This document shows, piece after piece, positions 7,407 to 16,296 of a stretch of DNA of 64,000 bases (position 1 is the stretch's first letter; each line of letters starts with the position of its first letter). Where the stretch lies: assembly GCA_047638395.1 (NCBI GenBank), contig JBLIMV010000019.1, positions 60,622 to 124,621 of the forward strand, given 5' to 3'. Position numbers and translations under genes: made by a program. The notes beneath the pieces are model-generated. The model was not told the DNA's origin and did not search any database. It was given only the letters and a program-made list of their open reading frames with translations. The DNA is from CAXBCP01 sp047638395 (GTDB lineage Bacteria > Pseudomonadota > Alphaproteobacteria > MPNO01 > UBA830).

Positions 7407-8810
7407 TTGGCAAAAACGCTTCACATCAAGAACTATGGTTGTCAGATGAACGTGTACGATGCCGTCCGCATGTCGGATGTGCTCGCACCGCTCGGTTATC
7501 GTCATGTCGACACGCCGGAAGACGCTGATCTGGTGATTCTCAATACCTGCCATATACGTGAAAAAGCGGCGGAGAAAGTCTATTCCGAACTTGGCCGGCT
7601 GCGCGCGCTCAAACAGGATCGTGCGGAGGGCCAGGCGCCGATGATGATCGGCGTGGCCGGGTGCGTCGCGCAGGCGGAAGGGGCGGAAATGGTCCGTCGC
7701 GCGCCCTATGTCGATCTGGTCTTCGGACCGCAGACCTATCATCGCCTGCCTGAGATGGTCGCCCGCGCAACACGCGAATCGTCGGCGCGGCGCGGTGCCG
7801 GGCGTGGCATTATCGATACTGAATTCCCGGTCGAACCCAAATTCGACTTCCTGCCCGAAGCAACGTCGCAAGGTGCATCAGCTTTTCTGACGATTCAGGA
7901 AGGATGCGACCGGTTCTGCGCATTTTGCGTCGTACCGTATACCCGTGGCGCGGAGTATTCCCGCCCGGCTGCGGACGTCCTCGCCGAGGCGCGCCAGCTT
8001 GTCGCCGGCGGTGCCCGTGAGATCACGCTGCTCGGTCAGAATGTAAATGCCTATCACGGGACTTCTCCATCGGGCGGCGAATGGCGGCTGGCGGCTCTGG
8101 CGGCCGAACTGGCCGGTATCGAAGGGCTCGAACGTATTCGCTACACGACATCGCATCCGCGCGATATGACCCCCGATCTGATCGCCGCACACGACGAAAT
8201 CGATGCGCTGATGCCGTATCTGCATCTACCGGTACAATCGGGCTCGGACACTATTCTTGTGGCGATGAACCGTCAGCACACGGCGGCCGATTACCTGAAG
8301 ATCATCGATGCGTTGCGCGTTGCGCGTGCCGACATTGCCCTGTCTTCCGATTTTATCGTTGGTCACCCCGGTGAAACCGACGCGGATTTCGAGGCAACGA
8401 TGGAGCTGATCCGCAATGTCGGCTTCGCGCAGGCCTATTCTTTCAAATACAGTCCCCGCCCCGGCACGCCCGCGGCGGCGATGGAAGATGCGGTACCCGA
8501 AGACGTAAAATCAGAGCGCCTGGCGCAGCTACAGGCGTTACTCAACAAGCAGCAGATGTCGTTCAATGAGACTTTTATCGGCAAGTCTCTGCCCGTTCTT
8601 TTGGATCGTCCGGGGCGCAGCGATACCCAGCGCGCGGGCCGTAGCCCGTGGATGCATTCCGTGCACGTCGAGTTTGCCACACCTGCCGCTGCAGCCGCCG
8701 CACATGGCGGGACGGTCGACGTCCGGATTCTCTCTGCCCATCCAAATTCTCTCGCGGCATCGCCCGTCCTGGACGCCGGTGCCGCCCTGCAGGAGCCAGC
8801 GACCGTTTGA
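7407..8810 (+). CDS. miaB: tRNA-2-methylthio-N6-dimethylallyladenosine synthase MiaB
   Basis: Radical-SAM methylthiotransferase that adds the 2-methylthio group to i6A37 of tRNA. The N-terminal UPF0004 domain carries its three cluster cysteines (Cys12, Cys48, Cys86). The radical-SAM CxxxCxxC is CDRFCAFC (Cys167, 171, 174), and a C-terminal TRAM domain follows at about 380-450. Length 467 aa is normal. The protein begins AKTLHIKNYGCQMN, so the TTG at 7407 is the natural start; no ATG or GTG fits better. The downstream phoH gene overlaps its stop. Confidence 0.95.
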   Translation: MAKTLHIKNYGCQMNVYDAVRMSDVLAPLGYRHVDTPEDADLVILNTCHIREKAAEKVYSELGRLRALKQDRAEGQAPMMIGVAGCVAQAEGAEMVRRAPYVDLVFGPQTYHRLPEMVARATRESSARRGAGRGIIDTEFPVEPKFDFLPEATSQGASAFLTIQEGCDRFCAFCVVPYTRGAEYSRPAADVLAEARQLVAGGAREITLLGQNVNAYHGTSPSGGEWRLAALAAELAGIEGLERIRYTTSHPRDMTPDLIAAHDEIDALMPYLHLPVQSGSDTILVAMNRQHTAADYLKIIDALRVARADIALSSDFIVGHPGETDADFEATMELIRNVGFAQAYSFKYSPRPGTPAAAMEDAVPEDVKSERLAQLQALLNKQQMSFNETFIGKSLPVLLDRPGRSDTQRAGRSPWMHSVHVEFATPAAAAAAHGGTVDVRILSAHPNSLAASPVLDAGAALQEPATV

Positions 8811-9814
8811 GTCAGCAAGCCACATCAGGCGACGGCGCGTCGCCCCTCTCGTTGGAATTCGATGACAATCGGCTTCTGCCTGCGCTGTACGGCAATTTTG
8901 ACCGTCACCTTGCGCGTATCGAACAATTGGTCGGTGTCACCGTCGCTTCGCGTGGCAACAACGTCATCATCACCGGCGATCCCGCTTTAGGCCAAATTGC
9001 GCGCGCTGCATTGCAGTCGCTGTATCAACGGCTTGCCGAGGGACTCGACGTTGCCCTCGCCGAAGTCGATGCCGCGGTACGGCTGGCGCGCAGCGCCGCC
9101 GAGGAGGGTACGGCCGGGGTTGCTGAACTTGGCAGCGGCAAGCTCGTTATCCGAACCCCCAAGCGCCATATTTCCGCCCGCTCTGCCGGACAACAGCGCT
9201 ATCTTCGTACGCTACATGATAGTGAACTGGCCTTTGGTCTTGGCCCGGCAGGAACCGGCAAGACCTATCTGGCGGTGGCCATGGCGGTGTCGATGCTGAC
9301 CTCGGGGCGGGTCGACAGGATTATCCTTTCTCGCCCCGCCGTCGAAGCAGGCGAGCGTCTGGGCTTTCTGCCCGGTGATATGCGTGACAAGATCGATCCG
9401 TATCTGCGTCCGCTCTATGACGCGCTGTACGATATGATGCCGGCAGAACAGGTCGACCGCCGTCTTGAGACCGGCGAAATTGAAGTTGCACCGCTTGCGT
9501 TTATGCGCGGCCGGACCCTGTCGAATGCTTATGTCATCCTTGACGAGGCGCAGAATGCGACGCCCGTCCAGATGAAGATGTTTCTGACACGCCTCGGCGA
9601 GAATGCCCGCATGGTCGTCACCGGCGACCTCAGCCAGATCGACCTGCCCCGTGGGGTTACATCGGGGCTTCGCCATGCCGTCAAAACGCTGGATGGTGTG
9701 CTCGGGGTTGCGACGACGCAACTGCAGGCCGAGGATGTCGTGCGGCATGAACTGGTGTCGCGTATCGTCAACGCCTATGAGGCGGTTGAGGCGCGGGAGG
9801 GTGAGGGTGATTGA
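8807..9814 (+). CDS. phoH: PhoH-like ATPase (YbeZ)
   Basis: 335-aa PhoH/YbeZ family P-loop ATPase, thought to act with the endoribonuclease YbeY in rRNA maturation and RNA quality control. Walker A is GPAGTGKT and Walker B is in VILDEAQNAT; the LSRPAVEAGERLGFLPGD block is diagnostic. The N-terminal FDDNRLLPALYGNFDRHLA region matches alphaproteobacterial PhoH, so translation must start before it. The TTG at 8807 overlaps the miaB stop (TTGA, 4 nt) and gives family length. Longer in-frame extension to 8648 lies inside miaB and is not conserved. It overlaps ybeY by 8 nt. Confidence 0.93.
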   Translation: MSQQATSGDGASPLSLEFDDNRLLPALYGNFDRHLARIEQLVGVTVASRGNNVIITGDPALGQIARAALQSLYQRLAEGLDVALAEVDAAVRLARSAAEEGTAGVAELGSGKLVIRTPKRHISARSAGQQRYLRTLHDSELAFGLGPAGTGKTYLAVAMAVSMLTSGRVDRIILSRPAVEAGERLGFLPGDMRDKIDPYLRPLYDALYDMMPAEQVDRRLETGEIEVAPLAFMRGRTLSNAYVILDEAQNATPVQMKMFLTRLGENARMVVTGDLSQIDLPRGVTSGLRHAVKTLDGVLGVATTQLQAEDVVRHELVSRIVNAYEAVEAREGEGD

Positions 9815-10355
9815 GGCTGGCCTGGCGCCCGAGATTGAAATCGATATTCTGCTCGATGCCGGCGACTGGCGCGCCACGTTGCCATTTGCACAGGACATCG
9901 CGTCTGCGGCGGCCGAGGCTGCGCTGCGCGACGCGGCCGTGATGACAGGTGCCGGGGCTGCGATCGAACTCAGCATTCTTCTTACCGACAATGCCGCCAT
10001 TGCAGAACTGAACAGTCAGTGGCGCGGCAAGGCCGGCCCGACAAATGTGCTGTCATTTCCGGCGGACTCCGACGCCGGCTCCCCCGGGCTGCCAGTGGGC
10101 GCGCCCGTCCTGTTGGGCGATGTCGCTGTTGCTCTTGAAACACTGACGGCCGAGGCCGGGGATGCCGGTATCGCGCCGGAGGATCATTTGCGTCATCTCG
10201 TTGTGCACGGTGTGCTGCACCTGTGTGGCTATGATCATGAGAATGATGCGGATGCCGACCGAATGGAAAGCCGAGAAATCGTCATATTAAAAGCGCTCGG
10301 TGTGTCTGATCCCTATGCCGCCGCCGAACGGCGTCTGGAGAACGCCCGGCCATGA
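9807..10355 (+). CDS. ybeY: Endoribonuclease YbeY
   Basis: Single-strand-specific metalloendoribonuclease for 16S rRNA 3' end maturation and ribosome quality control. The zinc motif HLVVHGVLHLCGYDH (H3XH5XH type) near residues 131-145 is intact, as is NVLSFPAD upstream. The GTG at 9807 is preceded by GGAGG with a 6-nt spacer and gives 182 aa, overlapping the end of phoH; a GTG two codons upstream is possible. Overlapping order phoH-ybeY-corC indicates one operon. Confidence 0.94.
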   Translation: MIEAGLAPEIEIDILLDAGDWRATLPFAQDIASAAAEAALRDAAVMTGAGAAIELSILLTDNAAIAELNSQWRGKAGPTNVLSFPADSDAGSPGLPVGAPVLLGDVAVALETLTAEAGDAGIAPEDHLRHLVVHGVLHLCGYDHENDADADRMESREIVILKALGVSDPYAAAERRLENARP

Positions 10356-11242
10356 GCAATCTGAGTGACGATTCAAAACCGCCCGAAGATCAGGCATCCG
10401 AAGGTGGCTCCGGCATTCGAAATTTATGGCGGTCATTAACGGGTGGCCGCAGTGATGCCGACAATCTGCGCGATACGATCGAAGAACTGATCGAGCTTGA
10501 AGACGACGGTGACAATGCAGAGGAACTGACATTGTTCCGCAATGTCCTGAGTGTCCGCGACGTGACGGTCGACGATGTCATGGTTCCGCGCGCCGATATA
10601 AAAGCGGTGGATGTCGAGACAACCATTGCGGATGTCGCCAAGGTTATGAGCGCGAGCGGGCATTCAAGGCTGCCGGTGTTCCGCGATAAACTCGATGATG
10701 TCGTCGGTATGCTGCACATCAAGGATCTGCTGGCCTGCTGGGAAGGTGGGCAGGAAACCGGGATAAGCAAGATCGTCCGCAAGCCGCTCTTCGTTGCGCC
10801 GTCGATGCCGGTCCTGGAACTGCTGCTGCAAATGCGGGTTCAGCGGCTGCACATGGCACTGGTGGTCGACGAGTTTGGCGGAATTGACGGTCTGGTGACG
10901 ATTGAAGATCTCGTCGAAGAGATTATCGGCGAAATTGAAGACGAGCATGATGAAGACACGGGCCCCGGCCTCGTGCGCAAGGGCCCTGGTATCATCGATG
11001 TCGATGCTCGCCTGGAGATCGAGGATTTCGAGGCGGAAGCCGGTGCATTCCTGACGGCAGATGAACGCCATGAGGACATCGAGACGATGGGCGGGCTGGT
11101 GTTTTATCTTGCTGGACGGGTGCCGGGCCGCGGCGAAGTGATTGGTCATGAATCGGGAATAGAGTTCGAAATTCTTGAAGCCGATCCCCGTCGAATCCGG
11201 CGTTTACGGGCATCCCAGATACCCGTGCAATCCGGCGAATGA
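10352..11242 (+). CDS. corC: CorC/HlyC-type CBS-domain protein
   Basis: Soluble hemolysin-family protein of 296 aa. A short linker carrying VMVPRADIKAVD leads into two CBS motifs (about residues 65-190, including VVDEFGGIDGLVTIEDLVEEIIGEI), then a CorC_HlyC transporter-associated domain to the C-terminus (ETMGGLVFYLAGRVPGRGE). CBS pairs bind adenine nucleotides. E. coli CorC is linked to Mg/Co efflux, but the ybeZ-ybeY-corC-lnt context is so conserved that an envelope or ribosome link is equally likely. The start overlaps the ybeY stop by 4 nt (ATGA). Confidence 0.9.
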   Translation: MSNLSDDSKPPEDQASEGGSGIRNLWRSLTGGRSDADNLRDTIEELIELEDDGDNAEELTLFRNVLSVRDVTVDDVMVPRADIKAVDVETTIADVAKVMSASGHSRLPVFRDKLDDVVGMLHIKDLLACWEGGQETGISKIVRKPLFVAPSMPVLELLLQMRVQRLHMALVVDEFGGIDGLVTIEDLVEEIIGEIEDEHDEDTGPGLVRKGPGIIDVDARLEIEDFEAEAGAFLTADERHEDIETMGGLVFYLAGRVPGRGEVIGHESGIEFEILEADPRRIRRLRASQIPVQSGE

Positions 11243-11276
11243 ACGGAGCGGCCGGACGCCCCCGGCGTCTGTTGCG

Positions 11277-12863
11277 ATGACGTTGGGCGCAATAACACCA
11301 GGAACGTCGGGCGCAATGACGGCCTTTGCGGGCCGGCTCAGAGCGGCTGTCGGATGGCGCCGCTGGCTTTTCGCCTTTCTATTTGGGGCCTCTGCGGTTG
11401 CGGCGCAGCCCCCCTTTCATGTTTTGCCGGCGTTGCTGGTCGCTTTCCCCGGTCTTATCTGGCTACTTGATGGCGCGGCGTCGCCCCGCAGCGCCTTTGG
11501 GGTCGGCTGGATGTTCGGCGCCGGCTACTTCGCTGCAGGTCTCTATTGGGTTCCCAATGCACTGCTGGTCGATGCTGCCCGGTTCGCCTGGTTGATTCCG
11601 TTTGCTGTTCTCGGTCTGTCGCTCGGCCTTGGTCTCTTTATCGGTGGTGTGACGCTGCTCGCCCGGCAGGTCTGGTCATCGGGTGCAGGGCGTGTTTTCG
11701 GCCTTGCGGCATCCTGGGCGCTTTTTGAATGGGTGAGAGGAACGGTTCTTACCGGTTTTCCCTGGAATCCGGTGGGTAATGTATGGGTTGCCGCGCCGCC
11801 GGTTCTGCAATCTGCCGCCTGGCTCGGCGTTTACGGGCTTTCTGCGATCACGGTTTTTGCGGCGGCAGCGCTCGCGATGTTTGGAACATCAGGGCCGCGC
11901 AGATGGTATTGGGGAATCTCGGGGATTGCCCTTATAGCCCTGATCGCGGTCGCCGGAACGTTCCGTCTCGCCGACGCCACGCGCGATACAGTGCCCGGCG
12001 TTTTTCTGCGTATCGTTCAGCCTAATATTGCTCAACGTGACAAGTGGTTGCCTGCGCGCCGCGCGCAGAATTATGCGCGTCACCTGCAAATGAGCGGTGA
12101 GCGCGGCGATGGTCGTATCACCCATGTCATTTGGCCGGAAACCGCGGCGCCGTTCTCGGTGTCGACAGACGCGGCGCGGCGCGCGTTGATGCGCCGTGCG
12201 GTGCCACCTAAAGGCTTGCTGCTTACCGGGTCGGTCAGGCTGGAGCGTCAAAATGGCCGTGTCGTCCGCGTCTGGAACAGCCTGGTGGCCGTCGACGAGA
12301 AGGCAGATGTCGTCGCTGTCTATGACAAGCACCATCTGGTGCCATTCGGCGAATACATGCCTTTGCGGGAAATCCTGCCACTCGACAAGATCACGGGCGG
12401 GGCGCTCGATTTTTCTCGCGGGCCGGGGCCGCGAACGCTTCGTCTGCCGGGCCTGCCGGCCTTCAGCCCCCTGATTTGCTATGAAGTGATTTTCCCGGGG
12501 CGCGTGGTTGATTCCGCCGACCGACCTTCATGGTTGCTCAATATCACCAATGACGCCTGGTTTGGGACGAGCGCCGGCCCGCATCAGCATTTCGCATCGG
12601 CCCGGCTGCGTGCCGTTGAAGAGGGACTTCCTGTGGTTCGCGCTGCAAATACCGGCATATCAGCTGTGGTAGATGCCTATGGGCGGGTGGTTTCGAGCCT
12701 TGGACTCGGCCAGGCCGGGATCGTGGACTCAAAATTGCCCGTGGCGGCGCCTGATCGCACATTATTTGCCCGATTTGGCAATATTATCCCGGGTTTCATG
12801 ATCCTTTTGATGTTTTTCGCTGCAGTTGTATTTCGCGTTCGTCAACGTTCCGAAAATAAATGA
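11277..12863 (+). CDS. lnt: Apolipoprotein N-acyltransferase Lnt
   Basis: Inner-membrane enzyme that adds the third acyl chain to lipoproteins. The N-terminal half contains several membrane segments (about residues 30-230); the C-terminal half is a nitrilase-fold periplasmic domain with the catalytic triad Glu288 (IWPETAAP), Lys351 (DKHHLVPFGEYMP) and Cys401 (ICYEVIFP). A last hydrophobic helix follows at about 505-522. With the ATG at 11277 the protein has 528 aa; the ATG at 11316 (MTAFAGRL) is an equally possible start, since neither has a strong ribosome-binding site. It closes the miaB operon. Confidence 0.94.
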   Translation: MTLGAITPGTSGAMTAFAGRLRAAVGWRRWLFAFLFGASAVAAQPPFHVLPALLVAFPGLIWLLDGAASPRSAFGVGWMFGAGYFAAGLYWVPNALLVDAARFAWLIPFAVLGLSLGLGLFIGGVTLLARQVWSSGAGRVFGLAASWALFEWVRGTVLTGFPWNPVGNVWVAAPPVLQSAAWLGVYGLSAITVFAAAALAMFGTSGPRRWYWGISGIALIALIAVAGTFRLADATRDTVPGVFLRIVQPNIAQRDKWLPARRAQNYARHLQMSGERGDGRITHVIWPETAAPFSVSTDAARRALMRRAVPPKGLLLTGSVRLERQNGRVVRVWNSLVAVDEKADVVAVYDKHHLVPFGEYMPLREILPLDKITGGALDFSRGPGPRTLRLPGLPAFSPLICYEVIFPGRVVDSADRPSWLLNITNDAWFGTSAGPHQHFASARLRAVEEGLPVVRAANTGISAVVDAYGRVVSSLGLGQAGIVDSKLPVAAPDRTLFARFGNIIPGFMILLMFFAAVVFRVRQRSENK

Positions 12864-13015
12864 AACATGTCGAAACAATTTTGGTGGCGGATTAAACATA
12901 CGATAGTATACTGGTTGTCTCCTCAGTCAGTTGTCAGGCGTATTCGAAGTGAACAATTTGCTCTCGGACACCTGGACATCGACGAACAGCAATTCGTGAG
13001 AATTTGATCAAAGAC

Positions 13016-13477
13016 ATGGATAAGCCAGAAGAAACGAAGAAAAAGCGTGCAACGCCGATCCGCACCCGAGGCGGACCTGAGGCGGTTGACGTCCATGTTG
13101 GCAGTCGTGTCCGGCAGCGTCGGACCATGCTGGGGATGAGCCAGGAGAAACTTGGCGAAGCCCTGGGTCTGACCTTTCAGCAGGTTCAGAAATACGAACG
13201 TGGCGCGAACCGCATCGGTGCGAGCCGCCTCCATCACATTTCGGAAGTACTCGACGTTCCGATCAACTATTTTTTCGAGGAGATGTCTCCGTCCTTCACG
13301 AAGAAGCGCGGCAAGACGGGGCTTGCGGAAGCACAGGCTGAATACGATCACGACCCGATGGCCAAACGTGAGACGCTTGAGCTTGTGCGGTCTTATTACA
13401 AGATCACCGATCCCAAGGTGCGCCGCCGCGTATTTGAGCTGACCAAACAGCTCGGTAAATCCTTCGCCGACAATTAG
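13016..13477 (+). CDS. PraR-like Cro/CI HTH regulator
   Basis: Small alphaproteobacterial XRE-family regulator. The HTH is at about residues 24-80 (VGSRVRQRRTMLGMSQEKLGEALG, FQQVQKYERGANRIGASRL), then a C-terminal region with DPMAKRETLELVRSYYKI that is typical of the PraR/PhrR group. PraR represses quorum-sensing and biofilm genes in Rhizobium; in this lnt-HTH-metK context the target is unknown. ATG 13016 (MDKPEE) is preferred over an in-frame TTG at 13004. The 152 bp upstream contain a TATACT at 12907-12912 but no convincing -35 element. Confidence 0.88.
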   Translation: MDKPEETKKKRATPIRTRGGPEAVDVHVGSRVRQRRTMLGMSQEKLGEALGLTFQQVQKYERGANRIGASRLHHISEVLDVPINYFFEEMSPSFTKKRGKTGLAEAQAEYDHDPMAKRETLELVRSYYKITDPKVRRRVFELTKQLGKSFADN

Positions 13478-13691
13478 GCCCGCGGTCACGCCCCGAATGT
13501 GTCTGGTTATCATGACCGGGCAGATCGGAATCGCGCACTTTACTTGACCGCGCGCGCGGATATTGTCACAACGCTGCACAAGACGGTGTTGCGTGTCCGC
13601 GTCCTGCCGCCTATGAAATTTGTAACCTGTTACCGAGGATCGAACCCAGCCGGGCGGGTCCAGACAATAAATCATTTCGAGGAGGCAGAAC

Positions 13692-14864
13692 GTGCCCAAG
13701 GGAACTTACCTTTTTACCAGTGAATCCGTGTCCGAAGGACACCCGGACAAGGTTTCCGACAGAATCTCCGATGCCGTCGTTGATCTTTATCTTGGTGCCG
13801 ACCCCTCGTCCCGTGTGGCCTGCGAAACCCTGACCACCACGAACCGTATTGTGCTCGCCGGCGAAGTGCGTGGCCCGGAATCGATCACGAAGGAAATGAT
13901 CGAGGGTGTTGCCCGCGATGCCGTGAAAGATATCGGCTACGAACAGGACGGCTTTCACTGGAAGAATGCCGAGGTTGAAGTTCATCTTCATCAGCAGTCG
14001 GTCGATATTGCCCAGGGCGTCGATTCTGCCGGTAACAAGGACGAAGGCGCGGGCGACCAGGGCATCATGTTCGGTTATGCCTGCACCGAAACGCCGACCC
14101 TGATGCCGGCCCCGTTGTATTATTCCCACCAAATTCTCAGCTCGCTGGCCGCGGCACGCCACGCTGATGCCAATTCGGGTCTTGGCCCGGATTCGAAAAG
14201 CCAGGTGACGCTCCAGTACGAGAACGGCAAACCTGTCGGGGCGACGTCTATTGTTGTCTCCACCCAGCACGCGGAAGAGATGGATCAGGATCAGATCCGT
14301 GAAATCGTGCGTCCGCATGTCGAAGGTATTTTGCCCGCCGGCTGGATGTGCCCGGAAGAAGAATTCTACGTAAATCCCACGGGTCGCTTCGTGATTGGCG
14401 GCCCCGATGGCGATTGCGGGCTGACCGGCCGTAAAATTATTGTGGACACCTATGGCGGTGCTGCACCCCATGGCGGCGGCGCATTTTCCGGTAAAGATCC
14501 GTCGAAAGTCGACCGTTCGGCCGCATATGCGGCGCGCTGGGTCGCGAAAAACGTTGTGGCGGCAGGAATGGCCGAAAAATGTGTCATCCAGCTGGCCTAC
14601 GCGATTGGCGTTGCCAAGCCGCTGTCGGTTTATGTCGACACCGCGGGAACCGCGACGATGGACGAGGACAAACTGGCCGACGTGATCCAGGAAGTGGTCG
14701 ACCTTTCGCCCCGCGGTATCCGCGAAGGCCTGCAGCTTAGCCGCCCGATTTACGCGCGTTCGGCCGCTTACGGCCACTTCGGACGCACGCCCGACGCCGA
14801 TGGCGGGTTCTCGTGGGAAAACACGGATCTGGTCGACGCTTTGAAAGCGGCCGCTTCTTCATAA
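13692..14864 (+). CDS. metK: S-adenosylmethionine synthetase
   Basis: 390-aa enzyme making SAM from methionine and ATP. Signatures FTSESVSEGHPDKVSDRISD at the N-terminus, GAGDQGIMFGYA (P-loop-like hexapeptide region) and GGGAFSGKDPSKVDRSAAY are all present. The GTG start is fixed by a strong GAGGAGG ribosome-binding site ending about 7 nt before it. The 214-bp region upstream (13478-13691) looks like an untranslated leader, but I could not match it to SAM-II, SAM/SAH or SAM-V riboswitch consensus by eye. SAM feeds trmB immediately downstream and other methyltransferases. Confidence 0.97.
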   Translation: MPKGTYLFTSESVSEGHPDKVSDRISDAVVDLYLGADPSSRVACETLTTTNRIVLAGEVRGPESITKEMIEGVARDAVKDIGYEQDGFHWKNAEVEVHLHQQSVDIAQGVDSAGNKDEGAGDQGIMFGYACTETPTLMPAPLYYSHQILSSLAAARHADANSGLGPDSKSQVTLQYENGKPVGATSIVVSTQHAEEMDQDQIREIVRPHVEGILPAGWMCPEEEFYVNPTGRFVIGGPDGDCGLTGRKIIVDTYGGAAPHGGGAFSGKDPSKVDRSAAYAARWVAKNVVAAGMAEKCVIQLAYAIGVAKPLSVYVDTAGTATMDEDKLADVIQEVVDLSPRGIREGLQLSRPIYARSAAYGHFGRTPDADGGFSWENTDLVDALKAAASS

Positions 14865-14877
14865 CGGCTGTATTCCC

Positions 14878-15594
14878 CTGACAGACCAGGAACAACCGGC
14901 CCGCCGCCGCATACTTTATGGGCGGCGGCAGGGCCGACGGCTTCGGACCGGTCAGCAGGCGCTGATCGAAAACCTGTTGCCGCAGATAGAGATCGCCCTG
15001 CCGGCGGACTCCGGCGATCTGGTGCCCGATGATCTGTTTGGCGGGCAAACAGATCAGGTATGGCTCGAAATCGGTTTTGGCGGCGGCGAGCATCTGGCGT
15101 GGCAGGCAAAAAATAATCCGCACGCGGGTATTATCGGATGTGAGCCGTTTATCAACGGCGTGGTTAAGCTTCTCGGGAATATCCGGGATGACGATCTCGG
15201 CAATGTCAGGCTGTATCGGGATGATGCACGCCAGCTTGTCGATCGTCTGCCCGATGCGTCCATTGATCGTGCGTTTATTCTGTTCCCGGACCCCTGGCCC
15301 AAGACGCGGCACAACAAGCGCCGCATTGTCTCTACGTCCGTGATTGACTGTTTGGCGGCGGCTTTGCGGGACGGCGCTGAATTGCGCATCGCAACGGATG
15401 ATCCGGGTTATCTGGAATGGATTTTGTGGCATATGCAGAAGCAGCCGGCCTTTGCCTGGCAGGCGCGCGCGCCCCGGGACTGGCGGGTCCGCCCCGATGA
15501 CTGGCCGGCAACACGCTATGAACAAAAGGCGACGAAAGCGGGTCGTAACAGTGCATTTCTGACCTATATCCGACAGGATCGGCAGGCGGGCTGA
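14878..15594 (+). CDS. trmB: tRNA (guanine-N7)-methyltransferase TrmB, non-canonical start
   Basis: SAM-dependent enzyme forming m7G46 in tRNA. The SAM motif LEIGFGGGEH and the family block FPDPWPKTRHNKRR are intact. The reading frame upstream of the first TTG (14977) encodes ILYGRRQGRRLRTGQQALIE, the conserved TrmB N-terminus, so translation begins earlier. That open frame runs from 14845 and contains no ATG, GTG or TTG before 14977. CTG at 14878, giving M-TDQEQPARRR (238 aa), or ATT at 14872 are the only plausible starts, 7-13 nt after the metK stop. No strong ribosome-binding site is visible, so coupling to metK translation is likely. Confidence 0.85.
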   Translation: MTDQEQPARRRILYGRRQGRRLRTGQQALIENLLPQIEIALPADSGDLVPDDLFGGQTDQVWLEIGFGGGEHLAWQAKNNPHAGIIGCEPFINGVVKLLGNIRDDDLGNVRLYRDDARQLVDRLPDASIDRAFILFPDPWPKTRHNKRRIVSTSVIDCLAAALRDGAELRIATDDPGYLEWILWHMQKQPAFAWQARAPRDWRVRPDDWPATRYEQKATKAGRNSAFLTYIRQDRQAG

Positions 15595-15608
15595 GGTGCT
15601 ATAAAGGC

Positions 15609-15637
15609 TTGCCTTCGACGCTGGCCGGGACTAGGTT
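15609..15637 (+). promoter_or_regulatory. Possible promoter of the rimP-nusA-infB operon
   Basis: TTGCCT at 15609-15614, exactly 17 nt, then TAGGTT at 15632-15637. Initiation near 15644 would give a leader of about 125 nt before rimP that contains the hairpin and T-run at 15690-15711. Both hexamers are imperfect. Confidence 0.4.
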
Positions 15638-15689
15638 ACGCCGCACTTAACCACAGGCCCTTCCGGGGACCGAATAAATGCTTAGAAGA

Positions 15690-15711
15690 GTGGGCCCGGC
15701 CCGCTTTTTTT
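15690..15711 (+). terminator. Intrinsic terminator / attenuator in the rimP leader
   Basis: GTGGG and CCCGC (one G-U pair; possibly one more C-G pair inside) form a short GC-rich stem across 15690-15704, followed by seven T residues. It could end transcription from metK-trmB or, if the promoter at 15609 is real, act as a conditional attenuator 57 nt before rimP. I recall a conserved terminator-containing rimP leader family in alphaproteobacteria, but could not check it. Confidence 0.65.
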
Positions 15712-15767
15712 ATTGGGTGACCGGATAGGTACTGGAACAGGCGAAATATTAGGCGAATTTACTGACG

Positions 15768-16277
15768 ATGGATCAGGCTTCACATGTCGCGCGGCTGATA
15801 GAACCGTCCCTCGAATCGATGGGATACGATCTCGTACGCGTGCAGATCAGCGGCGGATCGTCCGATATGTGTTTGCAGATCATGGCGGAGCGCCTGGATC
15901 GTGCAGAAATGAATGTCGAGGATTGCGCCAGCATCAGCCGTAACATTTCTACTATTCTGGACGTCGAGGACCCGATTTCGGATGCCTATACGCTGGAAGT
16001 CAGCTCTCCCGGTATGGATCGCCCGCTGGTTCGGCTGGAAGATTTTACGCGTTTCGCCGGTTATGAGACGCGGATCGATACGCGGGTCGCGATCATCGAC
16101 CGCAAGCGCTTTCGCGGCAAGTTACACGGCGTCGATGGCGAAGCGGTCCTTATCGAGGTCGATGGCGAAACCCATGAAATTCCTTTTGAGGACATCCTGC
16201 GCGCCAAACTGGTGCTGACGGATGAGTTGATCGCCGCCAGCCAAAAGGCGCACAAACAGAACAAAGAACACGTTTAA
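15768..16277 (+). CDS. rimP: Ribosome maturation factor RimP
   Basis: 169-aa RimP (YhbC), needed for 30S subunit maturation. The N-terminal alpha/beta domain (about 1-85) carries IEPSLESMGYDLVRVQ and YTLEVSSPGMDRPLVRLEDF; an SH3-like C-terminal domain (about 86-160) follows with HEIPFEDILRAKLVL. It is the first gene of the classical rimP-nusA-infB-rbfA-truB-rpsO-pnp cluster and is 19 bp from nusA. Expression is probably controlled through the upstream leader hairpin. Confidence 0.95.
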   Translation: MDQASHVARLIEPSLESMGYDLVRVQISGGSSDMCLQIMAERLDRAEMNVEDCASISRNISTILDVEDPISDAYTLEVSSPGMDRPLVRLEDFTRFAGYETRIDTRVAIIDRKRFRGKLHGVDGEAVLIEVDGETHEIPFEDILRAKLVLTDELIAASQKAHKQNKEHV

Positions 16278-16296
16278 CGCTAACGGAAGAACGAAA

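Noticed and set aside
8648..8806. phoH beginning at 8648
   Set aside because: That extension lies inside miaB in another frame, is not conserved and would give an overlong protein; the TTG overlap at 8807 fits better.
13478..13691. SAM riboswitch before metK
   Set aside because: I could not align the region with SAM-II, SAM/SAH or SAM-V core elements by eye. A covariance-model search would settle it; a significant hit would reverse this.
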